A stretch of 64,000 nt of DNA from Aquibacillus koreensis (GTDB lineage: Bacteria; Bacillota; Bacilli; Bacillales; Amphibacillaceae). The stretch covers positions 1-64,000 of the forward strand of contig NZ_JAOALK010000047.1 in the NCBI RefSeq assembly GCF_025154055.1, written 5' to 3'. A model generated the notes under the pieces. It was not told the DNA's origin, ran no database searches, and saw only the letters and a program-made list of their open reading frames with translations. The translations under genes were made by a program, and so were the position numbers. Below, one piece after another: positions 27,990 to 36,753 of the stretch (positions within the stretch are counted from its first letter, which is position 1; the number at the start of each line of letters is the position of its first letter).

Positions 27990-28108
27990 GGGCGGCATGA
28001 TGTAATATCGGCCCCAAACCCTTGATGTATAAGGGTCCATGTAACAAAATGCTAACATCAGATATTAAAAGAGGCTTCTAATTAGTGATCAACTAATTAG
28101 AAGTCTTT
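27990..28108 (+). repeat. groEL 3'-tail repeat, right copy
   Basis: Begins GGGCGGCATGATGTAA, exactly as the last codons and stop of groEL, and continues through TATCGGCCCCAAACC, ATGCTAACATCAGATAT and a GAGGCTTCT terminator. Bases before 27989 do not match groEL, so the junction is sharp. About nine in ten positions agree with 11386-11520 by eye, apart from an 11-bp indel and a rebuilt hairpin loop. Confidence 0.85.
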
Positions 28109-28111
28109 TTC
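28071..28111 (+). terminator. Terminator within the groEL-tail copy
   Basis: Stem GGCTTCTAATTAGT/ACTAATTAGAAGTC with a 5-base loop followed by TTTTTCT; longer stem than its groEL counterpart. Confidence 0.85.
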
Positions 28112-28235
28112 TATTGCTGTTGTTAGAGATGTGCATAGTATATATAAGAAGCATATGTAGAGAGACATTTTTAAAAACCAATCAAAATGGCTTATAATAA
28201 AGCTACAAGTATATGGAGATAAAGGTGGTGTGGAA

Positions 28236-28496
28236 GTGGCTGTTCGAAAGGAAGATTTATATAAGATGGTGGAATCTTTAAACGATGAGGATAAGAAAGC
28301 GGCCTATGACTTTATGGAATTTTTGATTGAGCGATCTAAGAACAAAAAGCCTGAATCATGGCAAAAGATAGATGAGTTAAAAAGTGACAATGATCCTTTA
28401 ACAGAAGAAGAACTCGAGCAGTTAGAAAGTAAAGACGGATACAATTCAGGGGAGGATACGAAGCGTGAATTCGGACTACAAGTTGATTTACCATAA
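28236..28496 (+). CDS. Type II antitoxin (module 3)
   Basis: An 86-residue acidic protein, start MAVRKEDLYKMVESLNDEDK, then AAYDFMEFLIERSKNK and a charged Glu-rich tail. The helical N-terminus resembles DUF2281/RelB-type antitoxins. I use GTG 28236, 7 bp after AGGTGG; GTG 28230 overlaps that site. It overlaps the RelE-like frame by 32 bp. Same layout as module 1, behind a groEL tail. Confidence 0.75.
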   Translation: MAVRKEDLYKMVESLNDEDKKAAYDFMEFLIERSKNKKPESWQKIDELKSDNDPLTEEELEQLESKDGYNSGEDTKREFGLQVDLP

Positions 28497-28727
28497 GTCC
28501 GCAGTTAAATTCATAGCTAAATTAGATAAAAACTCACAAGAGAGAATTGTAACTGGATTAAAAGGACTTTTATCCATTCCTCCTGAAGGTGATATTAGAA
28601 ATCTTAAAGGGCATAGAGGGTTGTATAGATTAAGAATTGGGAGTTACCGTGTGATTTTTAATATTGACCACCAAGAGCAAGTAGTTTTATCGAAGCAATA
28701 GGAAATCGTGGAGATATTTATAAATAG
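28465..28727 (+). pseudogene. RelE-family toxin with a C-terminal frameshift (module 3)
   Basis: A GTG start after GGGGAGG encodes a RelE toxin (LIYHKSAVKFIAKLDKN, RNLKGHRGLYRLRIGSYRVIF) but the frame stops at 28701 after VVLSKQ. One more T in the T4 run at 28685-28688 would read VVFIEAIGNRGDIYK and stop at 28727, matching the family ending (compare SAGSRGDINK in module 1). The C-terminal strand of RelE toxins is catalytic, so the toxin is probably dead, unless this is a homopolymer sequencing error. Confidence 0.8.
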
Positions 28728-28738
28728 TTCTAAACGTG

Positions 28739-28769
28739 TAACTCTCTAGCTTATTCTAGAGAGTTTTTA
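28739..28769 (+). terminator. Terminator of toxin-antitoxin module 3
   Basis: Stem AACTCTCTAG/CTAGAGAGTT with a short loop, then TTTTT. The same hairpin follows a toxin relic at 46797-46825. Confidence 0.88.
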
Positions 28770-28840
28770 CTCTTTTACTCTTTTACTCTTTTACTCTTTT
28801 ACTCTTTTACTCTTTTACTCTTTTACTCTTTTACTCTTTA
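28769..28840 (+). repeat. 8-bp tandem repeat ACTCTTTT x9
   Basis: Nine head-to-tail copies, the last ending in A, directly after the terminator T run. The related locus at 46826 has a single GCTCTTTA unit, so the array expanded by slippage. The rest of 28841-29062 shows nothing recognisable. Confidence 0.95.
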
Positions 28841-29062
28841 CAACGAGTGAGGACTTCTTCTTCATTCGGGACGGACTTCTGACTGTATTCACAAAAGGAT
28901 TGGTTAATTATGTTTTGTAATTTTTTGAGATGCATTTCGAACGGGGAATACTATAAAACTCATATTAATCTCATATGGATGCCAATACATTAAAATATAC
29001 TGTTAAACAAGCAAATTATTGGCTAAACTAGAGTTAAAGTTTTTAGTGATTGGAGTAGCCTT

Positions 29063-31411
29063 ATGGATATTCAAGAACAGCTCAGGTCTGCTTTAAAAGA
29101 AATTGATAGATTAAAAAAAGAGAATACGCAATTAAAAAAGGATCTCTATAAAGCAGATGGTCTTAGTAACTCTTACACTCGAACATCTCAACCGAAGACA
29201 AAGACTGCTTTTTCTCCTAAGGAAAAAGCGGCTATTTTGCTATTCATGAACCTTTTTCGTGGAAGATCAGACGTGTTTGCAAAAAGGTGGGAATCGAGCA
29301 CTACTGGCAAATCTGGTTATTCACCTGTATGTGCTAATGAGTGGGATAAAGAGCTTTGTCGAAAACCTAAAATCAAATGTCAGGATTGCTCTAATCAATC
29401 ATTTCAAACCTTAAGCACCCAAGTTATTTACGAACATTTAAGTGGGAGTAAAACGGTAGGGGTATATCCGTTACTTGAAGATAATACGTGTTATTTTCTG
29501 GCTCTCGACTTTGATAAAAAACATTGGCAAGATGATGTACAAGCATTTAGTGAAACTTGTAAAAGATTAGGGCTACCATATCATATCGAACGTTCCAGAT
29601 CAGGAGAAGGGGCTCATGTATGGTTCTTTTTCGAGAAGGCAATTAGTGCTTCGGCAGCTAGAAAGTTTGGGAGGATTCTATTATCGAAAACAAGTGAAAA
29701 ACGCTTTGAAGTTGGTATGGATTCCTTTGATAGAATGTTCCCTAATCAAGACATATTACCTAAAGGTGGTTTTGGTAATTTAATTGCCCTCCCATTACAA
29801 AAACAAGCAAAAGTGAAAGGTAATAGTGTATTCGTAAACGATTCATTTCAGGAATACGACGATCAATGGCAATATTTATCTACGGTTAAAAAGATATCTG
29901 AAAAAGATATCTTACAAATAGTAAAAAAATTCTCTAATGAAGAGAATCCTATTATGGTAAAAGAGCAAGTTGAGAATATTAACATGCCAACAAAAATTAC
30001 TATCGAATTAAATCAGGGTATTGAAATTCCTAAGGATTTATTACCTAATAATATACTAACTGAGTTACAAAAACTTGCGACATTTGGAAATCCAGAGTTT
30101 TTCAAAGCCCAAGCAAAACGTTATTCTACACATCGAATGCCTAGAATGATTGATTGTACACAAATAAATGACAATAAGCTCCTATTACCAAGGGGATTAA
30201 TAGAAAAAGTAGAGGATATTTTTTCAAAATATAAAATATCTCTTAAAATATTAAACAGACAAAATATGGGAAAAGGAATTGATGCAAAGTTTCACGGTCA
30301 GCTCTCTATCCAACAAGAAGATGCTGTTGCAGCCATGGCTAATTATGATAATGGAGTATTGGCGGCAGATACTGGTTTTGGAAAAACAGTGACAACTGCA
30401 GCATTAATTAGTAGAAATAAAACCAATACACTCATCATTGTGCATCGAACACAGTTAGTTGAACAATGGAAAGAGCGATTATCCACTTTTCTAAACATCC
30501 CAGTAAAAGAAGTTGGCCAAATTGGTGGAGGAAAAAATAAACCAAGCTACAACATAGATATAGCTACTATTCAATCACTTAATCGTAATGGTGAAATCAA
30601 ACCAGAGTTACATCATTATGGGCAAATTATCGTGGATGAATGTCATCATATTTCTGCTGTTAGCTTTGAGAAGGTATTAAAAGCAGTACGAGCAAAAAAG
30701 GTGTATGGGCTAACAGCAACCCCAGTTAGAAAAGACGGTTTGCACCCGATCATATTTATGCAGTGTGGACCAATAAGGTATAAAACCAATAAAAAAATAC
30801 AAGCGAGTATTCGCTCGTTTAAACAAACACTTGTGCAAAGAGAAACAGAATTAAAAACGAATGAAACGGACATACAAGCTATCTATTCTTTGTTATCTAC
30901 TAATAAAGAACGAAATGATATGATTTTTAATGATGTTCTACAAGCACTAGATGAAAAGCGATCACCTATAGTGTTAACGGAACGCTTAGATCATATTGAT
31001 GAGCTCTATGAACTTTTTAAGGGGTTTGCTAAAAATATAATTATTTTAACTGGAGCTATGAAAAAGAAAGATCGAAAACAAAAAATAAAAGAGTTAATTA
31101 ATTTACCGGATAGTGAGGAGCGATTATTAATTGCGACAGGAAAATATGTCGGAGAAGGGTTTGATGATTCTAGATTAGATACACTCTTTCTAACAATGCC
31201 GATCTCATGGAAAGGAACGTTGCAGCAATATGTAGGTCGTCTCCACCGGGACCACCTTAATAAAGATGAAGTAAAAGTGTTTGATTATGTAGACTCAAAT
31301 GTGGATATTTTACAGAAAATGTTTCAGAAACGGTTAAAGGGATATAAAAATATTGGTTATAGTCTATATGGTGAAAATAAAGAGAAAAGCCAACAAATTC
31401 AATTATTCTAG
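29063..31411 (+). CDS. AEP primase-helicase fusion of the TOTE conflict type
   Basis: A 782-residue protein. Order: coiled coil (1-35), Cys4 zinc-type cluster (C90, C99, C106, C109), archaeo-eukaryotic-primase domain with catalytic LALDFD (D149, D151), SRSGEGAHVWFFF (H184) and FGNLIALPLQ, then a superfamily 2 helicase with AADTGFGKTVT (Walker A), IVDECHHIS (DEAH-like), TATPVRKDG, GEGFDDSRLDTLF and QYVGRLHR. This architecture is the AEP-helicase core of the TOTE conflict systems described by the Aravind group, thought to act against invading nucleic acid. No separate nuclease domain is seen; a Fic gene follows 111 bp later. Activity is inferred from motifs. Confidence 0.85.
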   Translation: MDIQEQLRSALKEIDRLKKENTQLKKDLYKADGLSNSYTRTSQPKTKTAFSPKEKAAILLFMNLFRGRSDVFAKRWESSTTGKSGYSPVCANEWDKELCRKPKIKCQDCSNQSFQTLSTQVIYEHLSGSKTVGVYPLLEDNTCYFLALDFDKKHWQDDVQAFSETCKRLGLPYHIERSRSGEGAHVWFFFEKAISASAARKFGRILLSKTSEKRFEVGMDSFDRMFPNQDILPKGGFGNLIALPLQKQAKVKGNSVFVNDSFQEYDDQWQYLSTVKKISEKDILQIVKKFSNEENPIMVKEQVENINMPTKITIELNQGIEIPKDLLPNNILTELQKLATFGNPEFFKAQAKRYSTHRMPRMIDCTQINDNKLLLPRGLIEKVEDIFSKYKISLKILNRQNMGKGIDAKFHGQLSIQQEDAVAAMANYDNGVLAADTGFGKTVTTAALISRNKTNTLIIVHRTQLVEQWKERLSTFLNIPVKEVGQIGGGKNKPSYNIDIATIQSLNRNGEIKPELHHYGQIIVDECHHISAVSFEKVLKAVRAKKVYGLTATPVRKDGLHPIIFMQCGPIRYKTNKKIQASIRSFKQTLVQRETELKTNETDIQAIYSLLSTNKERNDMIFNDVLQALDEKRSPIVLTERLDHIDELYELFKGFAKNIIILTGAMKKKDRKQKIKELINLPDSEERLLIATGKYVGEGFDDSRLDTLFLTMPISWKGTLQQYVGRLHRDHLNKDEVKVFDYVDSNVDILQKMFQKRLKGYKNIGYSLYGENKEKSQQIQLF

Positions 31412-31522
31412 TAAAGCAATAAAATAGGCTTTTTTTATTTGATTTAATTTACTTTTAAAGTTATAGTCAGTTCAATGTTAGAATTCTCCAGTTTTGTATG
31501 TTTCAGTTAGAGAGGTGAAACG

Positions 31523-32254
31523 ATGTTCGAACAAATTAATCAAAAGAAGGATTACTTAGATGCCAATCGGCCGTTACCTAATTACACAGTAAAAAGCTTA
31601 CGTGAAAAGCTATTACTCGAATGGACATACAATACAAATGCGATTGAAGGAAATACGTTAACGATCAATGAAACGAAGGTAGTCCTAGAAGGAATTACTG
31701 TTGGTGGTAAAACACTGCGTGAACACTTGGAGGTTATTAATCATCGGGATGCTATCCAATATGTAGAGGAGATTGTACAAAAGGATGAACCTTTGTCGGA
31801 GTGGCAAATTAAAAATCTACATCGACTTATTCTAAAAGGAATTGACGATGAGTATGCAGGTGTATATCGTGACCAGCAAGTTTTTATTTCTGGGGCTAAA
31901 CATATACCCCCAGCTCCCTTCCTTATAAAAGAAGAGATGGAGCAGTTGCTTGGCTGGTATGAAAAAGCAGAAACAAAAAAATTGCATCCGGTTGTTCGTG
32001 GAGCTATGCTACACGCTATATTTGTTGGTATTCACCCATTTGTCGATGGAAATGGTAGAACATCACGTTTGTTATTAAATTTAGAACTCATGAAACACGG
32101 TTTTCCTCCAATTGTTATTAAAGTAGAAAACCGTATTGCTTATTACGAAGCATTAGATAAAGCACATACAGAAAAAGAATATGATGACTTTATTAAGATA
32201 GTTGCAAGTGAAGTAGAAGACTCGTTAAACCTTTATTTGAGTGCAATAAAATAG
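31523..32254 (+). CDS. Fic-family protein, class II self-inhibited AMPylase type
   Basis: A 243-residue Fic protein with the full catalytic loop HPFVDGNGRTSR (residues 171-182), so nucleotide (usually AMP) transfer to a target hydroxyl is likely. An N-terminal inhibitory helix motif T-x-x-x-E-G (TNAIEG, residues 38-43) places it in class II, kept off by its own glutamate. No antitoxin gene is beside it, fitting self-inhibition. It follows the primase-helicase on the same strand; a functional link is unproven. GAGAGGTGAAA precedes the ATG. Confidence 0.92.
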   Translation: MFEQINQKKDYLDANRPLPNYTVKSLREKLLLEWTYNTNAIEGNTLTINETKVVLEGITVGGKTLREHLEVINHRDAIQYVEEIVQKDEPLSEWQIKNLHRLILKGIDDEYAGVYRDQQVFISGAKHIPPAPFLIKEEMEQLLGWYEKAETKKLHPVVRGAMLHAIFVGIHPFVDGNGRTSRLLLNLELMKHGFPPIVIKVENRIAYYEALDKAHTEKEYDDFIKIVASEVEDSLNLYLSAIK

Positions 32255-32327
32255 ATACTTAGTAAGCAATAAAGTGGTAAGTATAAGATACACCATTTTA
32301 TCTCCATGCTAACGTCAATTATATAAA

Positions 32328-32373
32328 AGAGGCTTCTTATTTGTTGCACGACTAATAAGAAGCCTTATTTTTA
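32328..32373. terminator. Terminator of the Fic gene, shared with the opposing ABC operon
   Basis: Stem GGCTTCTTAT/ATAAGAAGCC with T-rich flanks on both sides, preceded by ATGCTAACGT (32306-32315). Third member of the dispersed ATGCTAAC-GAGGCTTCT family. Confidence 0.85.
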
Positions 32374-32432
32374 TGTACCTATTTAAACGTAAGGAATACT
32401 AAATTTTACAGGGAATTTTATAAATTTCTTTA

Positions 32433-33071
32433 TTACTGGACCTTAACTAAAAAGCCATTATCCATCTCACAAACAGTTTCACATAGTGCCTCGATGTCTT
32501 CGGCGTAATGTGAAGATAGAATAATAGTAATGCCTTCTTCCTTTAATCTTTTGAATAACTGTCGCATCTCTATCACGCCACTTTTATCTAATCCATTCAT
32601 TGGTTCATCCAGTATAAGTAATCTCGGTTTCTCCATAATCGCTTGTGCTATTGCTAACCGATGCCGCATACCTAACGAATAATTTTTCACCGGCTTTTTT
32701 GTAGTAGGATCAAGTCCAACTAATTCAATGGCCTTCTTAATATCTTCATCGTTTATTTTCCTTCTGATGGAGGCAAGCAGTTTTAAGTTTTTATAACCAC
32801 TTAGACTGTCTATGAATCCTGGTTCTTCAATGATGAGACCGATCTCTTGATTCGTAGTTGGTTTAACTTCTTTTCCTTCAATATGAATCTTTCCTGAGTC
32901 TAGCTTCATAAACCCACATATTGTTTTGAATAAAACTGTTTTTCCAGAACCATTTCTACCAATAATTCCGTGAATTTTGCCCTTTTCAAAATTAATAGAA
33001 ACGTCATTTAAAGCCACTACATCTTTAAATTTCTTTACAGCACCAATTACTTCTACCATATTTTCTGCCAT
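32433..33071 (-). CDS. ABC transporter ATPase (BcrA-like, ABC-2 exporter)
   Basis: A 212-residue ATPase: Walker A GRNGSGKTVLF, Q-loop region with GLIIEEPGFIDSLSGYKNL, signature YSLGMRHRLAIAQA (SLGM form typical of BcrA/LanF-like exporters rather than LSGGQ), Walker B LLILDEPMNGLD and H-loop LSSHYAED. Last gene of a four-gene minus-strand operon, 1 bp after the preceding permease. GGGAGGGATG lies upstream. The substrate may be a peptide antibiotic or lipid (family inference). Confidence 0.92.
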   Translation of the reverse strand: MAENMVEVIGAVKKFKDVVALNDVSINFEKGKIHGIIGRNGSGKTVLFKTICGFMKLDSGKIHIEGKEVKPTTNQEIGLIIEEPGFIDSLSGYKNLKLLASIRRKINDEDIKKAIELVGLDPTTKKPVKNYSLGMRHRLAIAQAIMEKPRLLILDEPMNGLDKSGVIEMRQLFKRLKEEGITIILSSHYAEDIEALCETVCEMDNGFLVKVQ

Positions 33072-33072
33072 A

Positions 33073-33936
33073 TTAACTCATCCCTCCCTTTAACTCCATA
33101 TCTTTTTGACAAAAAATCAACACAGAAACGATACTCATCATAATAATAGAGAGCAATAAAACAGAGATAGCATATATAGGTGACGGAAATGATCCACTAT
33201 CACTCCAACCAGAATAGGATATACTCATCCAACTAACTGGAGAAAAATAATATATTTTAAAACCAAAGATTATATTCCCAATATATAGAACAAAAAAAGA
33301 GAGGGCAATAAATACTCCTGCGACAACTACCCCCATCATTTGTTTAAACAAGAGATTAAAGAATAATATAACAACACCAATGAAAACAGCGACAGTAAAA
33401 AAGTGAAAGATACTACCAATTGTTGCAGTAATTGGAGCAGTTGATAATAATCCAGGATTAAAGAACACCGTAACGGTTGTTGGTGCGATAGATGGGTCAG
33501 AAGCTAGAGATTTAATCAGAATCCCCCAATCTATGGAAAATTGGATATTTGGAATAAGTACAATAATAGATGTAATAAAGGTGAATATTGTAAAAATTGC
33601 CGATGCAAATACAATGTATAGAATCTGACCAATAATCCAGTTTCTTCGACCTGTTCGGATCAATACAAATGGGGTGTGTCGATCATTAAATGGCGCATCG
33701 CAAAATAAAAGAACCATAAAAAAAGCAAACACTTGCAAGACAGGTGGCGTTATTAAATGAGGAAATACCCACGGACTTACGCCATGTCCTACTTCATCTG
33801 AAAAAGTAGATAGACCATAAGAGTGATAAAGCAAGAAAACAAATACTAATACAAAGATTGTATAAATTCTTGGGTTTACGAGCCACTTTTTCATATTTAT
33901 TTGTGTGCAAAATAATACCATCTTTGCATTAGTCAT
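33073..33936 (-). CDS. ABC-2 type permease, subunit A
   Basis: A 287-residue membrane protein with about six hydrophobic segments; the N-terminal amphipathic stretch TQINMKKWLVNPRIYTIFV is typical of ABC-2 permeases. It overlaps the next permease gene (33929) by 8 bp, so the two are translationally coupled and likely form a heterodimeric channel with the ATPase at 32433. I do not recognise the substrate. Confidence 0.8.
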   Translation of the reverse strand: MTNAKMVLFCTQINMKKWLVNPRIYTIFVLVFVFLLYHSYGLSTFSDEVGHGVSPWVFPHLITPPVLQVFAFFMVLLFCDAPFNDRHTPFVLIRTGRRNWIIGQILYIVFASAIFTIFTFITSIIVLIPNIQFSIDWGILIKSLASDPSIAPTTVTVFFNPGLLSTAPITATIGSIFHFFTVAVFIGVVILFFNLLFKQMMGVVVAGVFIALSFFVLYIGNIIFGFKIYYFSPVSWMSISYSGWSDSGSFPSPIYAISVLLLSIIMMSIVSVLIFCQKDMELKGGMS

Positions 33937-34702
33937 GTATAATCCTCCTTCTAATATTTCTCACCGATAAATAAGCTAATGGTAACGACAAAACCAACAC
34001 AGTAATTGCTTTCAACAAGATGGTTGAAAGAGGAGAACCAGCGTCGTATTGACCTTCAATTATGGTAAGTGCTTTTAAGTAAACTGGTATGTTCAGTGTA
34101 GTTGTTAGTCTATGAGCGATAAAATAGAATACTACTGGAGCCGCCATAGCAACATATTTATTTGGAATCATGGTGGATACCCAAAAGGCTAATATTGCGA
34201 ACAATACGGAAGTTAAGGAAATATGGGAAATACGAAATAACAAGTACAATGTAATCTGTCCATCTGTCAAAAAGGGTTGATATGCCTCCACTCCATAGCT
34301 ATGATCATAGATTGGTAGCCACGCATCCATAGCCAGTACAAAAATACTTAAGCCTACTGCAGTTACCAAGAATGCTGAAAATGCACCTGTAATTATCTTA
34401 CTAATAGCATAGCGGTTAACACCTGTACGAATGACCCAAAACAAAACGGATTTCTGTTCCCACTCAACAGCAAAAGAAATCGCAAAAGGTAGTAAAGGTA
34501 AAGTCCCCATGATTAACATGAGACTTCCGTGAGAGCCAGTTAATCCAAACTCTAGTAGAGCGATCACATCTTGTGGTTCGTCAAGAATCGCTAAAGTCGT
34601 GGCAGTAATCGTTATGAAAACTAAAAAACTACTAAATAAAAAGCGGAAAGATAGTACAGCTTGTAGAAAGTTAATTTTTTGCAGATTTAGAAATAGGTTC
34701 AT
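33929..34702 (-). CDS. ABC-2 type permease, subunit B
   Basis: A 257-residue membrane protein with about six segments. WEQKSVLFWVIRTGVNRYAISKII resembles the equivalent region of the partner subunit (DRHTPFVLIRTGRRNWIIGQIL), so the two arose by duplication. It lies 5 bp behind the lipoprotein gene. Confidence 0.8.
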   Translation of the reverse strand: MNLFLNLQKINFLQAVLSFRFLFSSFLVFITITATTLAILDEPQDVIALLEFGLTGSHGSLMLIMGTLPLLPFAISFAVEWEQKSVLFWVIRTGVNRYAISKIITGAFSAFLVTAVGLSIFVLAMDAWLPIYDHSYGVEAYQPFLTDGQITLYLLFRISHISLTSVLFAILAFWVSTMIPNKYVAMAAPVVFYFIAHRLTTTLNIPVYLKALTIIEGQYDAGSPLSTILLKAITVLVLSLPLAYLSVRNIRRRIIHD

Positions 34703-34707
34703 TTATT

Positions 34708-35805
34708 TTACTCGCCTGCCTCTTTTATTTTTTCACCAGATATTGCGTTGATGACAAAATAACTATATTCATCGTATTCTTTTCCCTTGTCATCTGTTTG
34801 CTTACTAACAAGTTGAAATACCCATGCAGGAATTAGCTTATAATTTTCTCCATCGACAACGCCAACATAATAAAGATCCTGCTCATAAATAGTTGTTTCG
34901 TTTGTTAGTATGGTAGAGGAATAATGTTCAACAATCTTATTTAATGCATCTTTATGATCAATAATATCTTGAGGTTGGCTACTACTTAGAATGTCATATA
35001 CCCCTGTCGCACTTAGTTGTTGGTCTCCATCCTTATTGTAAATAGCGGTTATAACCGTTTCTGTCGCTTCGTTTACCCCTCGAGCTTCCGTTTGCCAAAT
35101 AAAATTTGCAAGTGGAATATTGTCAACAGCTTGTCTTAAAAAAAACAAATAAGCCTCGTCTTCCGCCGTCCATTCTGTTTGCGTTTCATCCTCATCTGCT
35201 GCTTCCATATATTGAGTAGAGTGGGTGTTCATTGTTTTTTGGTCGAGAGAATAGATAACTTCTGTTTGCAAGTTCTTAATCCCAACAGATGAAAATGTTT
35301 CTAGAACGTCTTGCTCTGCCTCGTCATACGGCAAAAAAGATAAGTCATTAAAAGTTTGGTAGTCACTATTCAGGGCATAAGGAGGTGATTGATTAGTCGA
35401 AGTAGGATCTAAATTTGCAACAGTTTGATAGTGTTTATTTTCATTTTTTATATATTTAGAGTAATTAAATCCACCGTTCACTCCACTCGACTCACCAAAA
35501 GCTTTCCCACCATCGTAAACCAACATATATTCTTTGAATATGTCCCCATCCGTTTCAAATTGCTGGCCTTCGGCATAGGTCCTTTTATTGATTACTTCCG
35601 CTTGTAGTAGTTGATTAGCAACATCATCAACATTCAAGTTAATAAAAGCAGCTGTATGTATTCTTGCTGTTTCAATCGAACCTTCCTGATTATTATCAAG
35701 CTTGATAACCAAGTTGTTTGGTATATCAGGTGTCTCCGCACTACTTTCACAGGCAATCAGAAATAACAGCAATATTAAGTAATTCAAAAATACTAAAGGT
35801 TTCAT
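34708..35805 (-). CDS. Lipoprotein of the ABC-2 operon, function unknown
   Basis: A 365-residue lipoprotein: hydrophobic segment YLILLLFLIAC with lipobox cysteine at residue 19, then a 340-residue extracellular domain rich in Asp/Glu/Tyr. The C-terminal YFVINAISGEKIKEAGE resembles the closing strand of PepSY/YycI-like domains. It heads the exporter operon, so it may be a substrate-binding, sensing or immunity lipoprotein (inference). GGAGGG lies before the ATG. Confidence 0.75.
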   Translation of the reverse strand: MKPLVFLNYLILLLFLIACESSAETPDIPNNLVIKLDNNQEGSIETARIHTAAFINLNVDDVANQLLQAEVINKRTYAEGQQFETDGDIFKEYMLVYDGGKAFGESSGVNGGFNYSKYIKNENKHYQTVANLDPTSTNQSPPYALNSDYQTFNDLSFLPYDEAEQDVLETFSSVGIKNLQTEVIYSLDQKTMNTHSTQYMEAADEDETQTEWTAEDEAYLFFLRQAVDNIPLANFIWQTEARGVNEATETVITAIYNKDGDQQLSATGVYDILSSSQPQDIIDHKDALNKIVEHYSSTILTNETTIYEQDLYYVGVVDGENYKLIPAWVFQLVSKQTDDKGKEYDEYSYFVINAISGEKIKEAGE

Positions 35806-36753
35806 TTAAAACCCTCCTTGTATAAAGATAACAGGAGGCGTGTTCTCCTGTTTAAATCAATCAAGGTGTCTAAGATCCAATGATGCTTATAACTCACAAA
35901 ATTATTTTCAGAAAGGGTATGCTGACAAGCAATACTTTTTTTCAACGCCACCATATCCAGAGCGATAGGTTGGGAGACGTTTACCTGAAGTAGAAATATT
36001 ATTATTTATGTTAGTTGCGTTTGTATAAGAAATTCTCTTAGGTGAAGGAAGTAAATAGGTAGCTAGTCGGAGTAGTAGAATGGCTTAGACTAACGTTTGG
36101 ACTCGAAGAACTAATTTTTCTAACAAGTATGTAATTCCATGATTCCCATATGATCGAGTTATAATAGATCCATAGCTTGCTGCTTGTGAAGAAACTGGAT
36201 GTAATTATCCTATTATAACTTGCATGAAATAGGATGAAAGAATAACAACTAAAATATAACATTATTTACTAATATATGGAATGTGTTGATGTGAAATAAA
36301 TCTATTTATCTACAAAAAATCTATTTAGGGTGTTAAATAACGTAATTTAATGATATCTTTTGTCATTTGAATAATTATTTTTCAAAAAAATGGGTGTTTG
36401 TGACATTAGTGCTTATAGAAATGAAATTCTATACTGCATTTAGCGGCCTAATTATTCTGACATTTTTTCATACAAATACCCATGCAGTTATCTATGGTGG
36501 TAAAAAGTGAAAATTAGAAGTAACTGTAATGTTAACTTAATGGAAGCCTCTTTTTTCATTTCCGAATAGAAATTACTCTAGAAAGTACAAGGACCAGGCA
36601 CTTTTTTCGTACTTCAAAGAGTCAGTATGAAAAATAGACTTTCTTTATTTAGACAAATTTTCAAACGCTTTTTGAGGTTCAATATAGTGAGTGCCTTTAA
36701 CAAAACGTGGTAAAATAAAATTAGTAATTTCAGAAAAAAGGGGGATGGGCGTA
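35806..36753. other. Long gene-poor gap (948 bp)
   Basis: No complete gene is convincing. On the minus strand 36084-35908 is open for 58 codons, ending STSGKRLPTYRSGYGGVEK followed by KYCLSAYPF, with no start codon in frame; it may be a broken small gene ahead of the exporter operon. 36545-36557 (GAAGCCTCTTTTT) looks like half of the dispersed terminator family. 36590-36606 carries GGACCAGGCACTTTTTT, a string like Bacillus intergenic repeats. Nothing else is seen. Confidence 0.45.

Larger units (their letters stand above)
27788..28235 (+). other. Gene-free gap containing the groEL-tail copy
   Basis: 27788-27988 shows no coding frame or clear promoter. 27990-28108 is the groEL 3'-tail repeat with a terminator, and 28192-28197 (TATAAT) may be the -10 of toxin-antitoxin module 3. 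Confidence 0.6.

Noticed and set aside
36038-36262. 74-codon minus-strand frame
   Set aside because: Low-complexity Ser/Tyr composition, no ribosome site, no family resemblance.
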